Positions 27,796 through 37,474 of a DNA stretch of 64,000 nucleotides are shown piece by piece. Below the pieces are notes generated by a model, which was given only the letters and a program-made list of their open reading frames with translations, was not told where the DNA came from and ran no database searches. The position numbers and the translations under genes are program-made. Where the stretch lies: the NCBI GenBank assembly GCA_964588385.1, contig CAZPPG010000003.1, forward strand, positions 58,925 to 122,924, read 5' to 3'. The stretch is from JAHBWV01 sp964588385. Lineage in GTDB: Bacteria > Planctomycetota > Phycisphaerae > Phycisphaerales > UBA1924. Position 1 is the stretch's first letter. Each line of letters starts with the position of its first letter.

Positions 27796-29772
27796 TCAGG
27801 TACGCTGCAGCGAAGCCGCGGCATTTCGAGACCACTTGGCGATCTCCGGGAAGCCCATGAGCCGCTTGCGGGCATCCGCGTCGATACCATGCTTCCGCAG
27901 GATCGCCGCTGCCGCCAATCCCATGAAGAGCGGTTGCGGCGTCAGCGGCCTGCTCGTCAGTTCCGGGTGATACTGCGCGCCGATGAAGTACGGGTGAATA
28001 TTCTGCTCTTGCCCGGGGGCCGTCGCGGTGCCGGGCTGGGCGAGTTCCATGATTTGCATGATCGGCTGCGTCGGATGACGACCCGAGAAGATCATCCCGT
28101 GCGCTTCGAGCCGCTCAATGTACCGCGGCTCAACCTCATACCGGTGCCGGAAACGCTCGCGGACACTGGTCTTCCCACCGAAAAGGAACGAAGCGAGCGT
28201 CCCCGGCAGAACCTGGACATCCTGAGCACCGAGGCGCATGGTCCCCCCGAGCCCCTCGATCTTCTTCTGATCCGGCAACTCGCTGATGACCGCGCTGTCG
28301 CTCGACGGATCAAACTCCGTGCTTGTCGCGTCCTTGATCCCCAGCACGTTCCGCGTGTACTCGATCACCGCAACCTGGAATCCAAGACAGATCCCCAGGT
28401 ATGGAATCAGGTTCTCGCGACAGTGCCGCACACACGCGATCTTTCCCTCGACCCCGCGCGCCCCGAATCCGCCCGGCACGATCACGCCGTCCAGCCCCGC
28501 AAGCTGCGCCGCGACGTTCGCAGGAGACAACTCGGTCGTCTCGATCCACCTCTGCTCAATATCACACTTCAAGTGTGCGGTGCAGTGCTCAAGCGCCTTG
28601 TCAATCGACGCGTACGCATCCCGCAGCGCGGCGTACTTCCCCGTGATGCCGATCGTGACCTTGCGCTCGTGAGCCGCCGTCAGCGTCTGCGTGAACGCGG
28701 TCCAGCGGGCCCGCGAACGATCCTCCTGCACTACATCGACCCGGTCATGCATCTCCAGAATCGACAGGATCTCGCGATCCAGTCCGTCCGCCCGCATCTC
28801 CTCGGGGATCGTGTAGATGCTCGGACGATCGTGCATCGAGAACACACGTCGCATCGGCACGTTCGAGAACATCGCGATCTTCTCACGCACCGTGTGCGAA
28901 ACCTCGTTCGTCGCTCGGCACGCGATCATCTGCGGCTGGATTCCCGCCTCCATCAGCCGCTTGATGCCAAGCTGCGCCGCCTTGCTCTTCTGCTCGCCCA
29001 GGGCCTTGGGTTCGATCACATAGGTCAGCGCGACAAAGCACGTCGAGCCCGGCCCCTCCTCGAACGCAAGCTCACGCAGCGCCTCGATGTAGAAGCCGTT
29101 CTCGTAATCGCCGACCGTGCCCCCGACCTCGACGAGCACCACGTCCGCCGGCTTCCGCCCGTCGCCGCGCATCGCCAGCTCTCGCAGCTTCCGCTTCACC
29201 TCGCCGGTCACGTGCGGAATCATCTGAACATCACGCCCCAGATACACGCCCTGACGCTCGCGATCCAGAATCTCCGAGTAGATCTGTCCGGAGGTCGTGA
29301 AGTTCCACTTGGACAGGTTCTGGTCGAGCATTCGCTCGTACGTGCCCAGGTCCATGTCGCACTCCGTGCCGTCATCAAGCACGAAGACCTCGCCGTGCCG
29401 ATACGGATTGAGCGTCCCTGAATCAATATTCAGGTACCCCTCCATCTTGATCGGCGCGACTGTCAGCCCCTTGTCCTTCAGCATCTTGGCGACGCTGGAG
29501 GCAAAGATCCCCTTGCCCAGCCCGCTCATCACCGTGCCGAGCACAACGACGTACCGATGCCGACCGCGCTGATACCCGTCCGGGATCGGCGAATACAACT
29601 CAGTTGAAGTCGTCGTCTCGGCAACGGAAGAGAGCAAGTCCCCCTTCCCGGAGGCAACGCTTCCTTGACGCGCTGCGCCCCAGCCCTTCTCCGCAGCGGG
29701 TTCGGATCGGCCCGAATGCCCCTGGCCCCCGCCCTGACGCTGGCCGCCCTGACCTTGGGAGGAAGTGTTCAT
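27796..29772 (-). CDS. pyrG: CTP synthase, divergent and N-terminally extended
   Basis: A 658-residue CTP synthase, which aminates UTP to CTP with glutamine nitrogen. About 70 Gly/Gln/Ser-rich residues precede the synthetase domain. The nucleotide loop reads VVLGTVMSGLGKG instead of the usual FVTGGVVSSLGKG, and EGYLNIDSGTLNPYRHGEVFVLDDG replaces the common DPYINVDPGTMSP form. YLGICLGFQ carries the amidotransferase cysteine and GAQYHPE the His-Glu pair, so both activities look intact. ATG 29772 is chosen because upstream residues are unconserved. It follows kdsB by 58 bases; the CTP it makes is the substrate of KdsB. Confidence 0.93.
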   Translation of the reverse strand: MNTSSQGQGGQRQGGGQGHSGRSEPAAEKGWGAARQGSVASGKGDLLSSVAETTTSTELYSPIPDGYQRGRHRYVVVLGTVMSGLGKGIFASSVAKMLKDKGLTVAPIKMEGYLNIDSGTLNPYRHGEVFVLDDGTECDMDLGTYERMLDQNLSKWNFTTSGQIYSEILDRERQGVYLGRDVQMIPHVTGEVKRKLRELAMRGDGRKPADVVLVEVGGTVGDYENGFYIEALRELAFEEGPGSTCFVALTYVIEPKALGEQKSKAAQLGIKRLMEAGIQPQMIACRATNEVSHTVREKIAMFSNVPMRRVFSMHDRPSIYTIPEEMRADGLDREILSILEMHDRVDVVQEDRSRARWTAFTQTLTAAHERKVTIGITGKYAALRDAYASIDKALEHCTAHLKCDIEQRWIETTELSPANVAAQLAGLDGVIVPGGFGARGVEGKIACVRHCRENLIPYLGICLGFQVAVIEYTRNVLGIKDATSTEFDPSSDSAVISELPDQKKIEGLGGTMRLGAQDVQVLPGTLASFLFGGKTSVRERFRHRYEVEPRYIERLEAHGMIFSGRHPTQPIMQIMELAQPGTATAPGQEQNIHPYFIGAQYHPELTSRPLTPQPLFMGLAAAAILRKHGIDADARKRLMGFPEIAKWSRNAAASLQRT

Positions 29773-29830
29773 CCGCTCTCGTCCGGTTGGCATGGGATAT
29801 CGTAACAAAGCCGCGAGATTCGTCCAGTCC

Positions 29831-30613
29831 TCACGACGGATCCGCGTCACCTTTCGCCCACCACCGCCTCACGAACGCCTCGTACTGCTCCGGCGTGTCG
29901 ATCCCATGGTGGTGACTCTCCCGCACCGCGACACCGATTCGATACCCGTGCTCCAGCACTCGGAGCTGCTCAAGCTTCTCCGTGCGCTCAAGCGGCGTTT
30001 CCGCCAGATCGGCGTACGTCCGGAGAAATCCGACCCGGTAGGCGTATAGCCCCACGTGCTTGAGCGGCCTGGCGACACCTTCAAACCGGTCACCCGGGGG
30101 CTGCAGGTGTCCATCCCTGTCAAAGGGCACGAGTGCCCGCGAGAAGTACAGCGCAAGCCCCGTACACCCCACCACCGCCTTGACGATGTTCGGGTTGGAC
30201 GGATCCTCCCCAGGGCTGAATGGCGAGGCGACTGTCCCTACTTCCGCGCCCGTTCGCTCCAGCGCCTCTGCCGCCGCTTCAATCGCTCCCGGATCAATCT
30301 CCGGTTCGTCACCCTGCACGTTGATCACCAGCGCGTCATCGCCCAACCCGAGGCGCCAAGACGCTTCGGCCAGGCGGCTGGTCCCGTTCGGATGCTCCCC
30401 CGTTATGACTGCTTCAACGTTGTATGACCGGATGACGTCGGCGACCTGTTCGCTGTCTGTCGCGACCACCACCCGCTCCACCCCCGACGCCTTGGCGGCC
30501 TGCGACGCGACATGCCAGATCAGGGGGCGCCCCGTCTGCGACGCCAATACCTTGCCCGGAAACCTGGTCGACCCCATCCGTGCCGGAATCAACGCAACTG
30601 CACCAGAAGCCAT
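29831..30613 (-). CDS. kdsB: CMP-KDO synthetase
   Basis: A 260-residue 3-deoxy-manno-octulosonate cytidylyltransferase, which activates KDO with CTP for LPS. VALIPARMGSTRFPGKVLA, VVVATDSEQVADV, EHPNGTSRLAEA, VINVQGDEPEI and KHVGLYAYR are family motifs. ATG 30613 has GGGGAG seven bases upstream and is the conventional start; 12 extra residues are possible. It lies between the TPR gene and pyrG on the minus strand, so pyrG and kdsB are probably cotranscribed. Confidence 0.95.
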   Translation of the reverse strand: MASGAVALIPARMGSTRFPGKVLASQTGRPLIWHVASQAAKASGVERVVVATDSEQVADVIRSYNVEAVITGEHPNGTSRLAEASWRLGLGDDALVINVQGDEPEIDPGAIEAAAEALERTGAEVGTVASPFSPGEDPSNPNIVKAVVGCTGLALYFSRALVPFDRDGHLQPPGDRFEGVARPLKHVGLYAYRVGFLRTYADLAETPLERTEKLEQLRVLEHGYRIGVAVRESHHHGIDTPEQYEAFVRRWWAKGDADPS

Positions 30614-30652
30614 GTCCTGCTCCCCAGCCGTCTGACCGAGCTTCACCAAACG

Positions 30653-32176
30653 TCAGAGCTTGCCGCCCAGCTCACCTACCAGCGCCTTGAGCTGCTCGCG
30701 CCGAACACGAACGTCCTTGTAACTGATCTGCTGGATCGCGATCGTGGAAGCCAATCGGAATCCCTCGATTGCCGCCTCGGTGTCGCGTTCCTTCCCCGCC
30801 TTCTCCTGCAGCGCGATCACCAGCCCGTACCGAAGCTCCAGAAGCACGTTGGGGGAACCCATCTCGCCATGAACCTCGATAGCCCGCCGATAGGTCTGGA
30901 TGGCCTCATCAAGCCACTCGATCTTCAGGAAGCACTCAGCCAGCATGCCGAGCACCTGGCCCCGCAGTTTCGGATCACCCTGCGCCTCCTGAAAGAGCGC
31001 GATCGCTTCCTCGTACTGCCCCGACTCAAAGTGCCGCTTTCCAAGCTCAAACTTCAGCCCAAGGTCCGTCGGATACGACGCGACCCGCAGTTTGAACTCC
31101 TCAATCTCCATCTTGAGGTACTGCGCCGATGCCTGCTTGGCCTTCTCGGCCGCCTCGGCATTCTCCGGCTCAAGCTCCGCAGCCTCCCTGTGCTTGCGAA
31201 GCGCTCGCGAGGCCCGGCGTAGGCGGATCTCGCCCATCTCCTGACGGAAACGGAACTGCTTGGTCTCTTCAAACGCCTTGCTGAGGACGCGGAATGCCGT
31301 CTCCTCATCCTCAGGGCGGCCACGCTCACGCAGCCGCTTCACATACGTTGCCACGTTCGTCAGGTCGCCCGGCGAAGCCGTGTACGCCTCTTCCGCCATC
31401 GACACAAGCCGATCGATCGTCTCCTCTGTTTTGACGATCCGGTCCGCTTCTTCCAGGTGCCGCTGCTTGTCCAGGTCCCGCACGTTGGCGCGGAAGCCCC
31501 CCGCCTTCCCAGCCTGATCAAAACCGCCCTTGGCCATCGTCGACTGCGCGGACATGTTCCGTACCCGTCCGGACAACTCTCCGTCGCTGGGATCGATCTT
31601 CAAGGCCGCGTCGCCCGCCTCCGCCGCCTTGTCGTACGCCCCGACCTTCGCAAACGCCTCCAAGAGACGCGTGAAGTTGTCCTTGCGGGGCTTCGCCTCC
31701 CCGCGGCTCGCGACCAGAGCCCGCTCTCCGATCCAGAACGTTGTCTCGGCAAGATTCAGGGCCGCAGCGCCCTCGGTCGCCTTCACGGCCAGCGAGCCGT
31801 CGCGAATCTTGACCGACCATGCCAGCAGCGCCAGCAGAAACTTCTCCACTGGAGTCTTGCCGTCGAAGATTCTGGCCGTCTCCTTGCTCAACTTGCCGCC
31901 CGACTTCTCAACATGCTGCATCGCCGAGGTGATGTACCCCTCCAGCGCGGACATGCTCCCGGGGTCGAACTTCATGCCGCGCAGCCAGTTCTGCATCGCG
32001 TACTCGTACGCCCCCGTCTGGTGCGCCGTCTTGGCGTGCTCGAAGAACCGCTGCGCCTTCTCGGGCTCAGGGTCCATTCCGGAGCTTGCCGCTGGCGGCG
32101 CGCTCGAAGGCGGCTTGGCCGCACCACCCGATGCCGCAGGCGTCGTGTCGTCCTTTTTCTTGCCGAACAAGCCCAT
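30653..32176 (-). CDS. Cytoplasmic tetratricopeptide-repeat protein
   Basis: A 507-residue helical protein. It starts MGLFGKKKDD with a Pro/Ala/Ser-rich segment to about residue 35, then helical repeats of the TPR type: AQRFFEHAKTAHQTGAYEYA, AFAKVGAYDKAAEAGDAAL, LGKRHFESGQYEEAIALFQEA and LAECFLKIEWLDEAIQTYRRA fit the W-LG-Y-A-F-A-P pattern loosely. No signal peptide or membrane helix is seen, so a cytoplasmic scaffold is likely. The middle (about 230-350) is highly charged and may be coiled coil. It is divergent from def and upstream of kdsB on the same strand. Confidence 0.82.
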   Translation of the reverse strand: MGLFGKKKDDTTPAASGGAAKPPSSAPPAASSGMDPEPEKAQRFFEHAKTAHQTGAYEYAMQNWLRGMKFDPGSMSALEGYITSAMQHVEKSGGKLSKETARIFDGKTPVEKFLLALLAWSVKIRDGSLAVKATEGAAALNLAETTFWIGERALVASRGEAKPRKDNFTRLLEAFAKVGAYDKAAEAGDAALKIDPSDGELSGRVRNMSAQSTMAKGGFDQAGKAGGFRANVRDLDKQRHLEEADRIVKTEETIDRLVSMAEEAYTASPGDLTNVATYVKRLRERGRPEDEETAFRVLSKAFEETKQFRFRQEMGEIRLRRASRALRKHREAAELEPENAEAAEKAKQASAQYLKMEIEEFKLRVASYPTDLGLKFELGKRHFESGQYEEAIALFQEAQGDPKLRGQVLGMLAECFLKIEWLDEAIQTYRRAIEVHGEMGSPNVLLELRYGLVIALQEKAGKERDTEAAIEGFRLASTIAIQQISYKDVRVRREQLKALVGELGGKL

Positions 32177-32322
32177 GCTGAACGTCCAACCGGCTCCTGA
32201 GGGCCAAACGAGAACTTCCGCACCCGGAAACAGTCACGCAGAGGGCCGACCGCCGGGGCGGGGATTGTACAACGTTTCCCTACCGCCGGATGGACGCCCC
32301 GCAGGCTTCATACGATTCGCCA

Positions 32323-32883
32323 ATGCCCGTTGATCCAGCCTCCCTCTCCATCGTCCATTACCCCGCCGATGTGCTCCGGAAACGAGCGGTCGCGGTGCCT
32401 GCCGTGACCGCCGAGGTCCGCGAAGTCGCGCTGCGCATGATCGCACTGATGCACGAGGCCGAAGGGATCGGCCTGGCCGCCCCGCAGGTCGGCCTGCCCT
32501 GGCGGCTCTTTGTCGCCCACGTCCCCGAGGACCCCGAAGACGATCGCTCGATCTCGTCCGATCCCGTCACGGCCACCGCCGCCCCCACTGTCTACATAAA
32601 CCCTGTCCTCTCAGACCCACAGGGCATCGTGGAGCCCTACGACGAGGGATGCCTCTCCCTTCCCAACATCACGGGTGAAGTCCTCAGACCGCCTCAGATC
32701 ACCGTCACGGCGCTCGATCTGGAAGGGAAGCCATTCACCACGCGTGGCGCCGGCCTGCTCGCCCGCTGCTGGCAGCACGAGACCGACCACCTCGACGGCG
32801 TGCTCATCCTCGACCGCATGTCACAGCTCTCGCGCCTCCGATCACGCCGGGCAATCAAGGAACTCGAACGCGCCGCCACATGA
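32323..32883 (+). CDS. def: Peptide deformylase
   Basis: A 186-residue metalloenzyme that removes the formyl group from new proteins. All three motifs are present: GIGLAAPQVG, EGCLSLP (the Cys ligand) and QHETDHLDG (HExxH ligands). The start at 32323 (MPVDPASLSIVHYPADVLR) gives the usual length; an ATG at 32290 would add 11 residues, and neither has a strong ribosome site. A 14-residue acidic insert (EDPEDDRSISSDPV) lies in the middle. It is convergent with cinA, with 7 bases between the stops. Confidence 0.95.
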   Translation: MPVDPASLSIVHYPADVLRKRAVAVPAVTAEVREVALRMIALMHEAEGIGLAAPQVGLPWRLFVAHVPEDPEDDRSISSDPVTATAAPTVYINPVLSDPQGIVEPYDEGCLSLPNITGEVLRPPQITVTALDLEGKPFTTRGAGLLARCWQHETDHLDGVLILDRMSQLSRLRSRRAIKELERAAT

Positions 32884-32890
32884 CGCCCCG

Positions 32891-34198
32891 TCATGGCGCC
32901 TGTTGCCGCAACAGCTTTGTGTCGCTTCTTCCGCGCAGACGCAGGTCCAGCATCGACAGCGCGCTCGTCACCGACCACTGTCGCACCGTCTCGCGCTCAC
33001 CTCTCATCAGAAACCGGCGGCACTCCACCTCCGCAGCGCCTCCGACTCCACGCGACGCCAGACCGATCCAGACCGTCCCCACCGGCTTTTCGGGCGTTCC
33101 ACCGCCGGGGCCCGCCACGCCCGTGATCGCCAGACAATGGTCGGCGCCCGACCGCTCCAAGCCGCCAACAGCCATCGCTCTGGCGACCTCCTCGCTCACC
33201 GCGCCATGCCGCTCCAGCACATCGCGCCCGACGCCAACCAGCCAGCCCTTCATGTCGTTGCTGTAGGTCACCCACCCGCCGAGATACACGTCCGAAGATC
33301 CCGCGAGCGCGGTCAGTGCTCCCCCAAGCATCCCACCCGTGCAACTCTCCACCGTCGCCACACGCTGCCCCGCTTGCCGCAGCCGATCGATCACGACTTC
33401 GACCAGCGGCCTGCCCCCCTCCGCGAACACAACATCCCCGACCAAGCGCTCGACGTCCGCAGCCGTCTCCGACATGAGCCGCTCGACCCGCTCCACGCGC
33501 TCCGACCCCTCATACCGAACCCGCACGCTCACCAGACCACCCGAGGCCGTCGTACCAACGAGCGGATTGCGATCTCGCGACATGAGCCCGCCCAGCCGCT
33601 GCGCAATCTCTGACTCACCAACCCCCATCGTCTGAAACACCCTCGTGCGAATGACCCGTCCCTCAGGCGGCGAAACCCGCGACCGCACATACGCGTCAAA
33701 CATCGGCCGCATCTCGCTCGGGGGCCCCGGCAGGCAAAACACCGCCGCCCCCAGCGCCGAAACATGCACGCCCGGCGCGGTCCCGTTCGCGTTCGGAATG
33801 TGCACGCCGGATCGCGGCCGCAACGCCTGGACCCGGTTCTGGCGCGGCATCTCCCGATTCGCTCTCGCAAACCACGCCTCGATCGTACGAAGAGAATCAA
33901 CGTCCTCTTCCAGCGGCTCATTCAGCACGTCCGCCAACGCCTCACGCGTGAGGTCATCCGCCGTCGGCCCCAACCCTCCGGAAACGACCACCGTCGCGCA
34001 GGACTCGCAAAGCCGGCGCAGAGTGTCGCCGAGCCATTCACGATCATCCGGTACCGTCACGTGCTCGACGACCGTCAGCCCGATCTCGGTCAGCCGCTCG
34101 CTCAGCCACTTGGAGTTTGTGTCCAGCGATTGCCCGATTGCCAGTTCATCGCCGATCGACACAATCGCAGCCCGCTCGTTCCTGCTCGCCATTCCCAA
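32891..34198 (-). CDS. cinA: CinA-family nicotinamide-nucleotide amidohydrolase/ADP-ribose pyrophosphatase
   Basis: A 435-residue two-domain CinA. The N-terminal COG1058/MoCF-like domain has SIGDELAIGQSLDTNS, VVVSGGLGPTADDLTREALA and CLPGPPSEM; the C-terminal PncC domain has ATVESCTGGMLGGALTALAGSS, VTYSNDMK, AITGVAGPGGGTPEKPVGTVWIG. Together they recycle pyridine nucleotides by cleaving ADP-ribose and deamidating NMN to NaMN. The length is normal. It follows pyruvate kinase by 33 bases on the same strand. Confidence 0.94.
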   Translation of the reverse strand: MGMASRNERAAIVSIGDELAIGQSLDTNSKWLSERLTEIGLTVVEHVTVPDDREWLGDTLRRLCESCATVVVSGGLGPTADDLTREALADVLNEPLEEDVDSLRTIEAWFARANREMPRQNRVQALRPRSGVHIPNANGTAPGVHVSALGAAVFCLPGPPSEMRPMFDAYVRSRVSPPEGRVIRTRVFQTMGVGESEIAQRLGGLMSRDRNPLVGTTASGGLVSVRVRYEGSERVERVERLMSETAADVERLVGDVVFAEGGRPLVEVVIDRLRQAGQRVATVESCTGGMLGGALTALAGSSDVYLGGWVTYSNDMKGWLVGVGRDVLERHGAVSEEVARAMAVGGLERSGADHCLAITGVAGPGGGTPEKPVGTVWIGLASRGVGGAAEVECRRFLMRGERETVRQWSVTSALSMLDLRLRGRSDTKLLRQQAP

Positions 34199-34231
34199 GC
34201 GTACACGTGCGATCGCATGCTCAGAAACCCC

Positions 34232-35776
34232 TCAAGACCTGAAACCGCTCGTCGAATCGCCGATCGTCATCACCGCCATGGAGTCCACGACCTTCGGCAC
34301 ACCCAGGGGCTTCCCCGCCAGCAGGATCACCGCGTCCCCCGGCTTCACCCACCCGCGTGCCAGCAGATCCTTCTCCAACGCCGTCGCCCAGTCCCCCAAC
34401 CGACCCGACGGCGGCGGCTTCGATTCGACGGCCGTCACCCCTCGCAACAGGCCCATCCGCCGCGTCGACCGAGCGTTCGACGAGTATGCCACGATCGGAA
34501 TCCGGAAACCCGTCTGCGAGAGGTATCGCGCCGTCCCGCCGCTCTCCGACCAGCACACGATCGCCGCAGCGCCCACGTCCCGCGCCAGATACCACGCCCC
34601 GTGCGCAAGCGCCGCCGTCCGGTATCGCTGCTCGATCATCCGCGTGGGTGGCTTGGCCCCTTGAGCCTCGCTCGTGACCTCTTCCTCTGCCGATTCGATG
34701 ATCCGCCGCATCGTCTCCAGCACAAGCATCGGGTGCTTTCCAACCGCCGTCTCTCCCGAGAGCATCACCGCGTCGGCCCCATCGAAAATCGCGTTTGCCA
34801 CGTCGCTCGCCTCCGCACGCGTCGGCGAGGCGTTCTCCGTCATCGTCTCCAGCATCTGCGTCGCCACGATGCAAGGCTTTCCCCACTGGTGGCATGCCGC
34901 CAGGATCCGATGCTGAACCACCGGCACCTTCGCGATGTCCATCTCAACGCCAAGATCGCCGCGCGCCACCATCACCGCGTCCGATGCCTGCACGATCGAA
35001 TCAAGGTTCGCCACCGCCTGCGGCTTCTCAATCTTCGAGATCACCGGGATCATCGAGCCCAGTCCGGACAGGTCCACGTCGTGCCGGATCGAGCACATTC
35101 CCGAAAGCCGTTCCTTCAGTTCTCTTACCTCGCTTGCCTCCCGCACAAACGAGAGCGCCAGAAAGTCGAGCCCGTTCTCGACCGCCCATTCCACGCACGT
35201 CCAGTCACGCGCCGTGATCGCCGGCGCCTTCACGTCGCTTTCCGGCAGATTGATCCCCTTCCCGCTCGTCACCACCCCCCCCACGATCACGCGACTCCGC
35301 AGTTCCCCCTTCCTGACATCCGCCTCCACCGCCAGCATCCGGATCGCGCCATCATTGATCAGCACGCGCTGACCCGGAGCGACCTCGCCGATCATCTGCG
35401 GATACGTGGTCGGGAGCACCACAACGCCCTTCTCGACGCACGCCTCGGACAACCCGGCCCGAACCACCACATCCTGCCCCGGTTCAAGCCGAATCCCCGG
35501 CGGAGCCACCTTGCCCACTCGGATCTTCGGACCCTGCAAATCCCCCATCACCGCCGTCGGTCGACCCAGCCGGTGGGCGACATTCCGCACGGTCTGCAGC
35601 CGCGTGGCGTGTGCCGCAAACTCCCCATGCGAGAAGTTCAGCCGAAAGACGGTAACGCCGCTCAGGATGAGCTTCGAAACGACCTCGGGCGACTCGCTCG
35701 CCGGTCCCAGGGTCGCCACGATTCTCGTGGCGATCGGCCTGGACTCCGTCCCCCTGCGCACTTCCAAGCCGTCCAT
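34232..35776 (-). CDS. pyk: Pyruvate kinase
   Basis: A full-length 514-residue pyruvate kinase that transfers phosphate from PEP to ADP. RIVATLGPAS, VFRLNFSHG, GDLQGPKIR, ISKIEKP, MVARGDLGVE, IVATQMLETM and MLSGETAVGKHP form the active site, and the C-terminal regulatory domain is present (from about residue 360). In DLQGPKIR the residue equivalent to rabbit Glu117 is lysine, a change linked to potassium independence in this family. It is the ordinary glycolytic enzyme, distinct from the fused kinase core at 44-46 kb. Confidence 0.95.
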   Translation of the reverse strand: MDGLEVRRGTESRPIATRIVATLGPASESPEVVSKLILSGVTVFRLNFSHGEFAAHATRLQTVRNVAHRLGRPTAVMGDLQGPKIRVGKVAPPGIRLEPGQDVVVRAGLSEACVEKGVVVLPTTYPQMIGEVAPGQRVLINDGAIRMLAVEADVRKGELRSRVIVGGVVTSGKGINLPESDVKAPAITARDWTCVEWAVENGLDFLALSFVREASEVRELKERLSGMCSIRHDVDLSGLGSMIPVISKIEKPQAVANLDSIVQASDAVMVARGDLGVEMDIAKVPVVQHRILAACHQWGKPCIVATQMLETMTENASPTRAEASDVANAIFDGADAVMLSGETAVGKHPMLVLETMRRIIESAEEEVTSEAQGAKPPTRMIEQRYRTAALAHGAWYLARDVGAAAIVCWSESGGTARYLSQTGFRIPIVAYSSNARSTRRMGLLRGVTAVESKPPPSGRLGDWATALEKDLLARGWVKPGDAVILLAGKPLGVPKVVDSMAVMTIGDSTSGFRS

Positions 35777-35811
35777 TGTCGATTCCCTTCGCGCTTGCGC
35801 ACTCGATTCCG

Positions 35812-37377
35812 TCAGTTCTTCCGAGAGAGTTCAACCACCCGCGTGTAGTTCTCGACGAACTGTCTGCGATATGAGAGCTCCGACCTCGACAGCCAGTCCG
35901 GATTGTTGGGGTCGCGCCAGCTCTCGCGAATCGCCCGGTAGTTCTCGGGAGTAAACGCAAGCTCAGATCCGTCCGGCATCGGATGCACCGGCAGTGCGTA
36001 GAACAGCCGCTCCATCTCCGCCAGCGTCGCGCTCGCCCCCTCACCCCGCGCCCGGACGCGCGACATCGCCGCCCACGCCGCCCGCTGCTCGGTGCCGCTG
36101 TCGATCCCGAACGCACCCATCAGCACCGGAATCGCCGTGCGCCACCCCTGGCTCTTCACAGTGGACGCCGCGTCAAACGGCTCCACCCGGTCTACGAACG
36201 CGCCCAGGTACTTCTCGTACATGACCCGACGCACCGGCATCCGCCGCAGCTCATACTCCTTCGGCCCCATTGGCTCACCGTCCCACCCGGTCGGATTCTG
36301 CTTCCCCGCCTCCGTACCCGTCGCGTGGAACTGCCACAGAGACTGCGCCTCCTCCGTCAGGCAGAACTCGATGAACCGGCGCGCAAGCTCCGGTTCCGGG
36401 CCGCCCCTCAGGATCGAAGCAGGATCCGCGTCGATGTACACAGCCCCAACGGGGTCGCTGAATCCCACGCGGCTCGTCTCCGCCGTCTCCCCCGGACGCA
36501 TCACCGCCTGCGCCTGTGACCGTCCATAAAAATCAATCGCGAGCCCCGCTGCCGCCTCGCCCTGCGCCACATCAATCGGCGGCTTGGTCGACATGTTCGT
36601 GAAAGAGCGCGCGTTCGCCGACATCCCCATCAGCACCCGCCACCCCTTCTCCCAGCCGTAATAGTTCAGAATCGCGTCCAGCGATGTCGTGATACTCCCC
36701 GACTGTCTCGGATCAGACAACGCAATCCAGCCCGCAAGTCTCGGATCACAAAGGTCCTCGAAGCTCCTGGGCTCCGGCACGCCCAGACGCCCCAGCACCT
36801 CGCGGTTGTACACGATCCCAAAGCTCGAGAGCGCGGTCCCGATCCAGAACTGCTCGGGGTCATACAGAAACCCCGAACCAATCACGTTCTCACCGAACCA
36901 CGCGTCCAACCGTGCGGCCTCAAATCCGGCCGGCTCGGACATCGGAATCGTCGCCTGCTCACCGCCGATCCGGACCTTCACCCCCGCCCTCAGCCGGCCG
37001 TGGTCGTAGCTCCCGCCTCCGAACATCACGTCGAAGTCGATCGCGCCTCGCTCGACCGTCACATCGCCGCCCTCACCCACCGCCACCCGACCCGCCCGCG
37101 CCGCCGCAGCGTACTGCGCTTCGAGGATCTTCAGGATCTCGCTCGTACCCCCCGGCCGCCTCGTCTCAATACGAGCACGCTGCCCATACTTCTCCGTGTG
37201 CCACGCATCGAACAGTCGATCGAACTCGGTCATGATCTGCTGAACATGAGGTGTCACCACGATCAGCCGTGCGGCATTCTCCCGATCATCCGGCGCATCC
37301 TTCGATGCAAAGCGGATCGCCAGCGGCGTGCCGACAATCCCCAGGAATGCGACAATAACGAGAATCCGTGCGAGCAT
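35812..37377 (-). CDS. Periplasmic solute-binding protein, iron(III)-type (orphan)
   Basis: A 521-residue exported protein with an N-terminal hydrophobic segment (ILVIVAFLGIVGTPLAI). The core resembles the SBP_bac family used by iron(III) ABC importers: VVTPHVQQIMTEFDRLF at the start, SSFGIVYNREVLGRLGVPEP in the hinge region, DPRLAGWIALSDPRQSGSI, and LARRFIEFCLTEEAQSLW. It is longer than the usual 340 residues, with an extra C-terminal 130 or so. No permease or ATPase gene is nearby, so its transporter is elsewhere or it acts as a sensor. It lies 35 bases upstream of pyk. Confidence 0.78.
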   Translation of the reverse strand: MLARILVIVAFLGIVGTPLAIRFASKDAPDDRENAARLIVVTPHVQQIMTEFDRLFDAWHTEKYGQRARIETRRPGGTSEILKILEAQYAAAARAGRVAVGEGGDVTVERGAIDFDVMFGGGSYDHGRLRAGVKVRIGGEQATIPMSEPAGFEAARLDAWFGENVIGSGFLYDPEQFWIGTALSSFGIVYNREVLGRLGVPEPRSFEDLCDPRLAGWIALSDPRQSGSITTSLDAILNYYGWEKGWRVLMGMSANARSFTNMSTKPPIDVAQGEAAAGLAIDFYGRSQAQAVMRPGETAETSRVGFSDPVGAVYIDADPASILRGGPEPELARRFIEFCLTEEAQSLWQFHATGTEAGKQNPTGWDGEPMGPKEYELRRMPVRRVMYEKYLGAFVDRVEPFDAASTVKSQGWRTAIPVLMGAFGIDSGTEQRAAWAAMSRVRARGEGASATLAEMERLFYALPVHPMPDGSELAFTPENYRAIRESWRDPNNPDWLSRSELSYRRQFVENYTRVVELSRKN

Positions 37378-37474
37378 AGTTGGAGAAGTCTAGTGACGCC
37401 GGCCTCCCGGGATCGGAACCACCCGCCCCGGACACCCACGATTTCACTCCCCAAACACGCATCAAGGGCCCCTC

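Noticed and set aside
29560..29772. Gly/Gln-rich start of the CTP synthase, considered as a separate small gene or repeat element
   Set aside because: It is in frame with the synthetase without a stop, and no separate start with a ribosome site is seen after it.
33764..35848. A 694-residue plus-strand frame across cinA and pyruvate kinase
   Set aside because: Its Arg/His/Pro-rich content and lack of any domain mark it as an antisense shadow of two well-supported genes.
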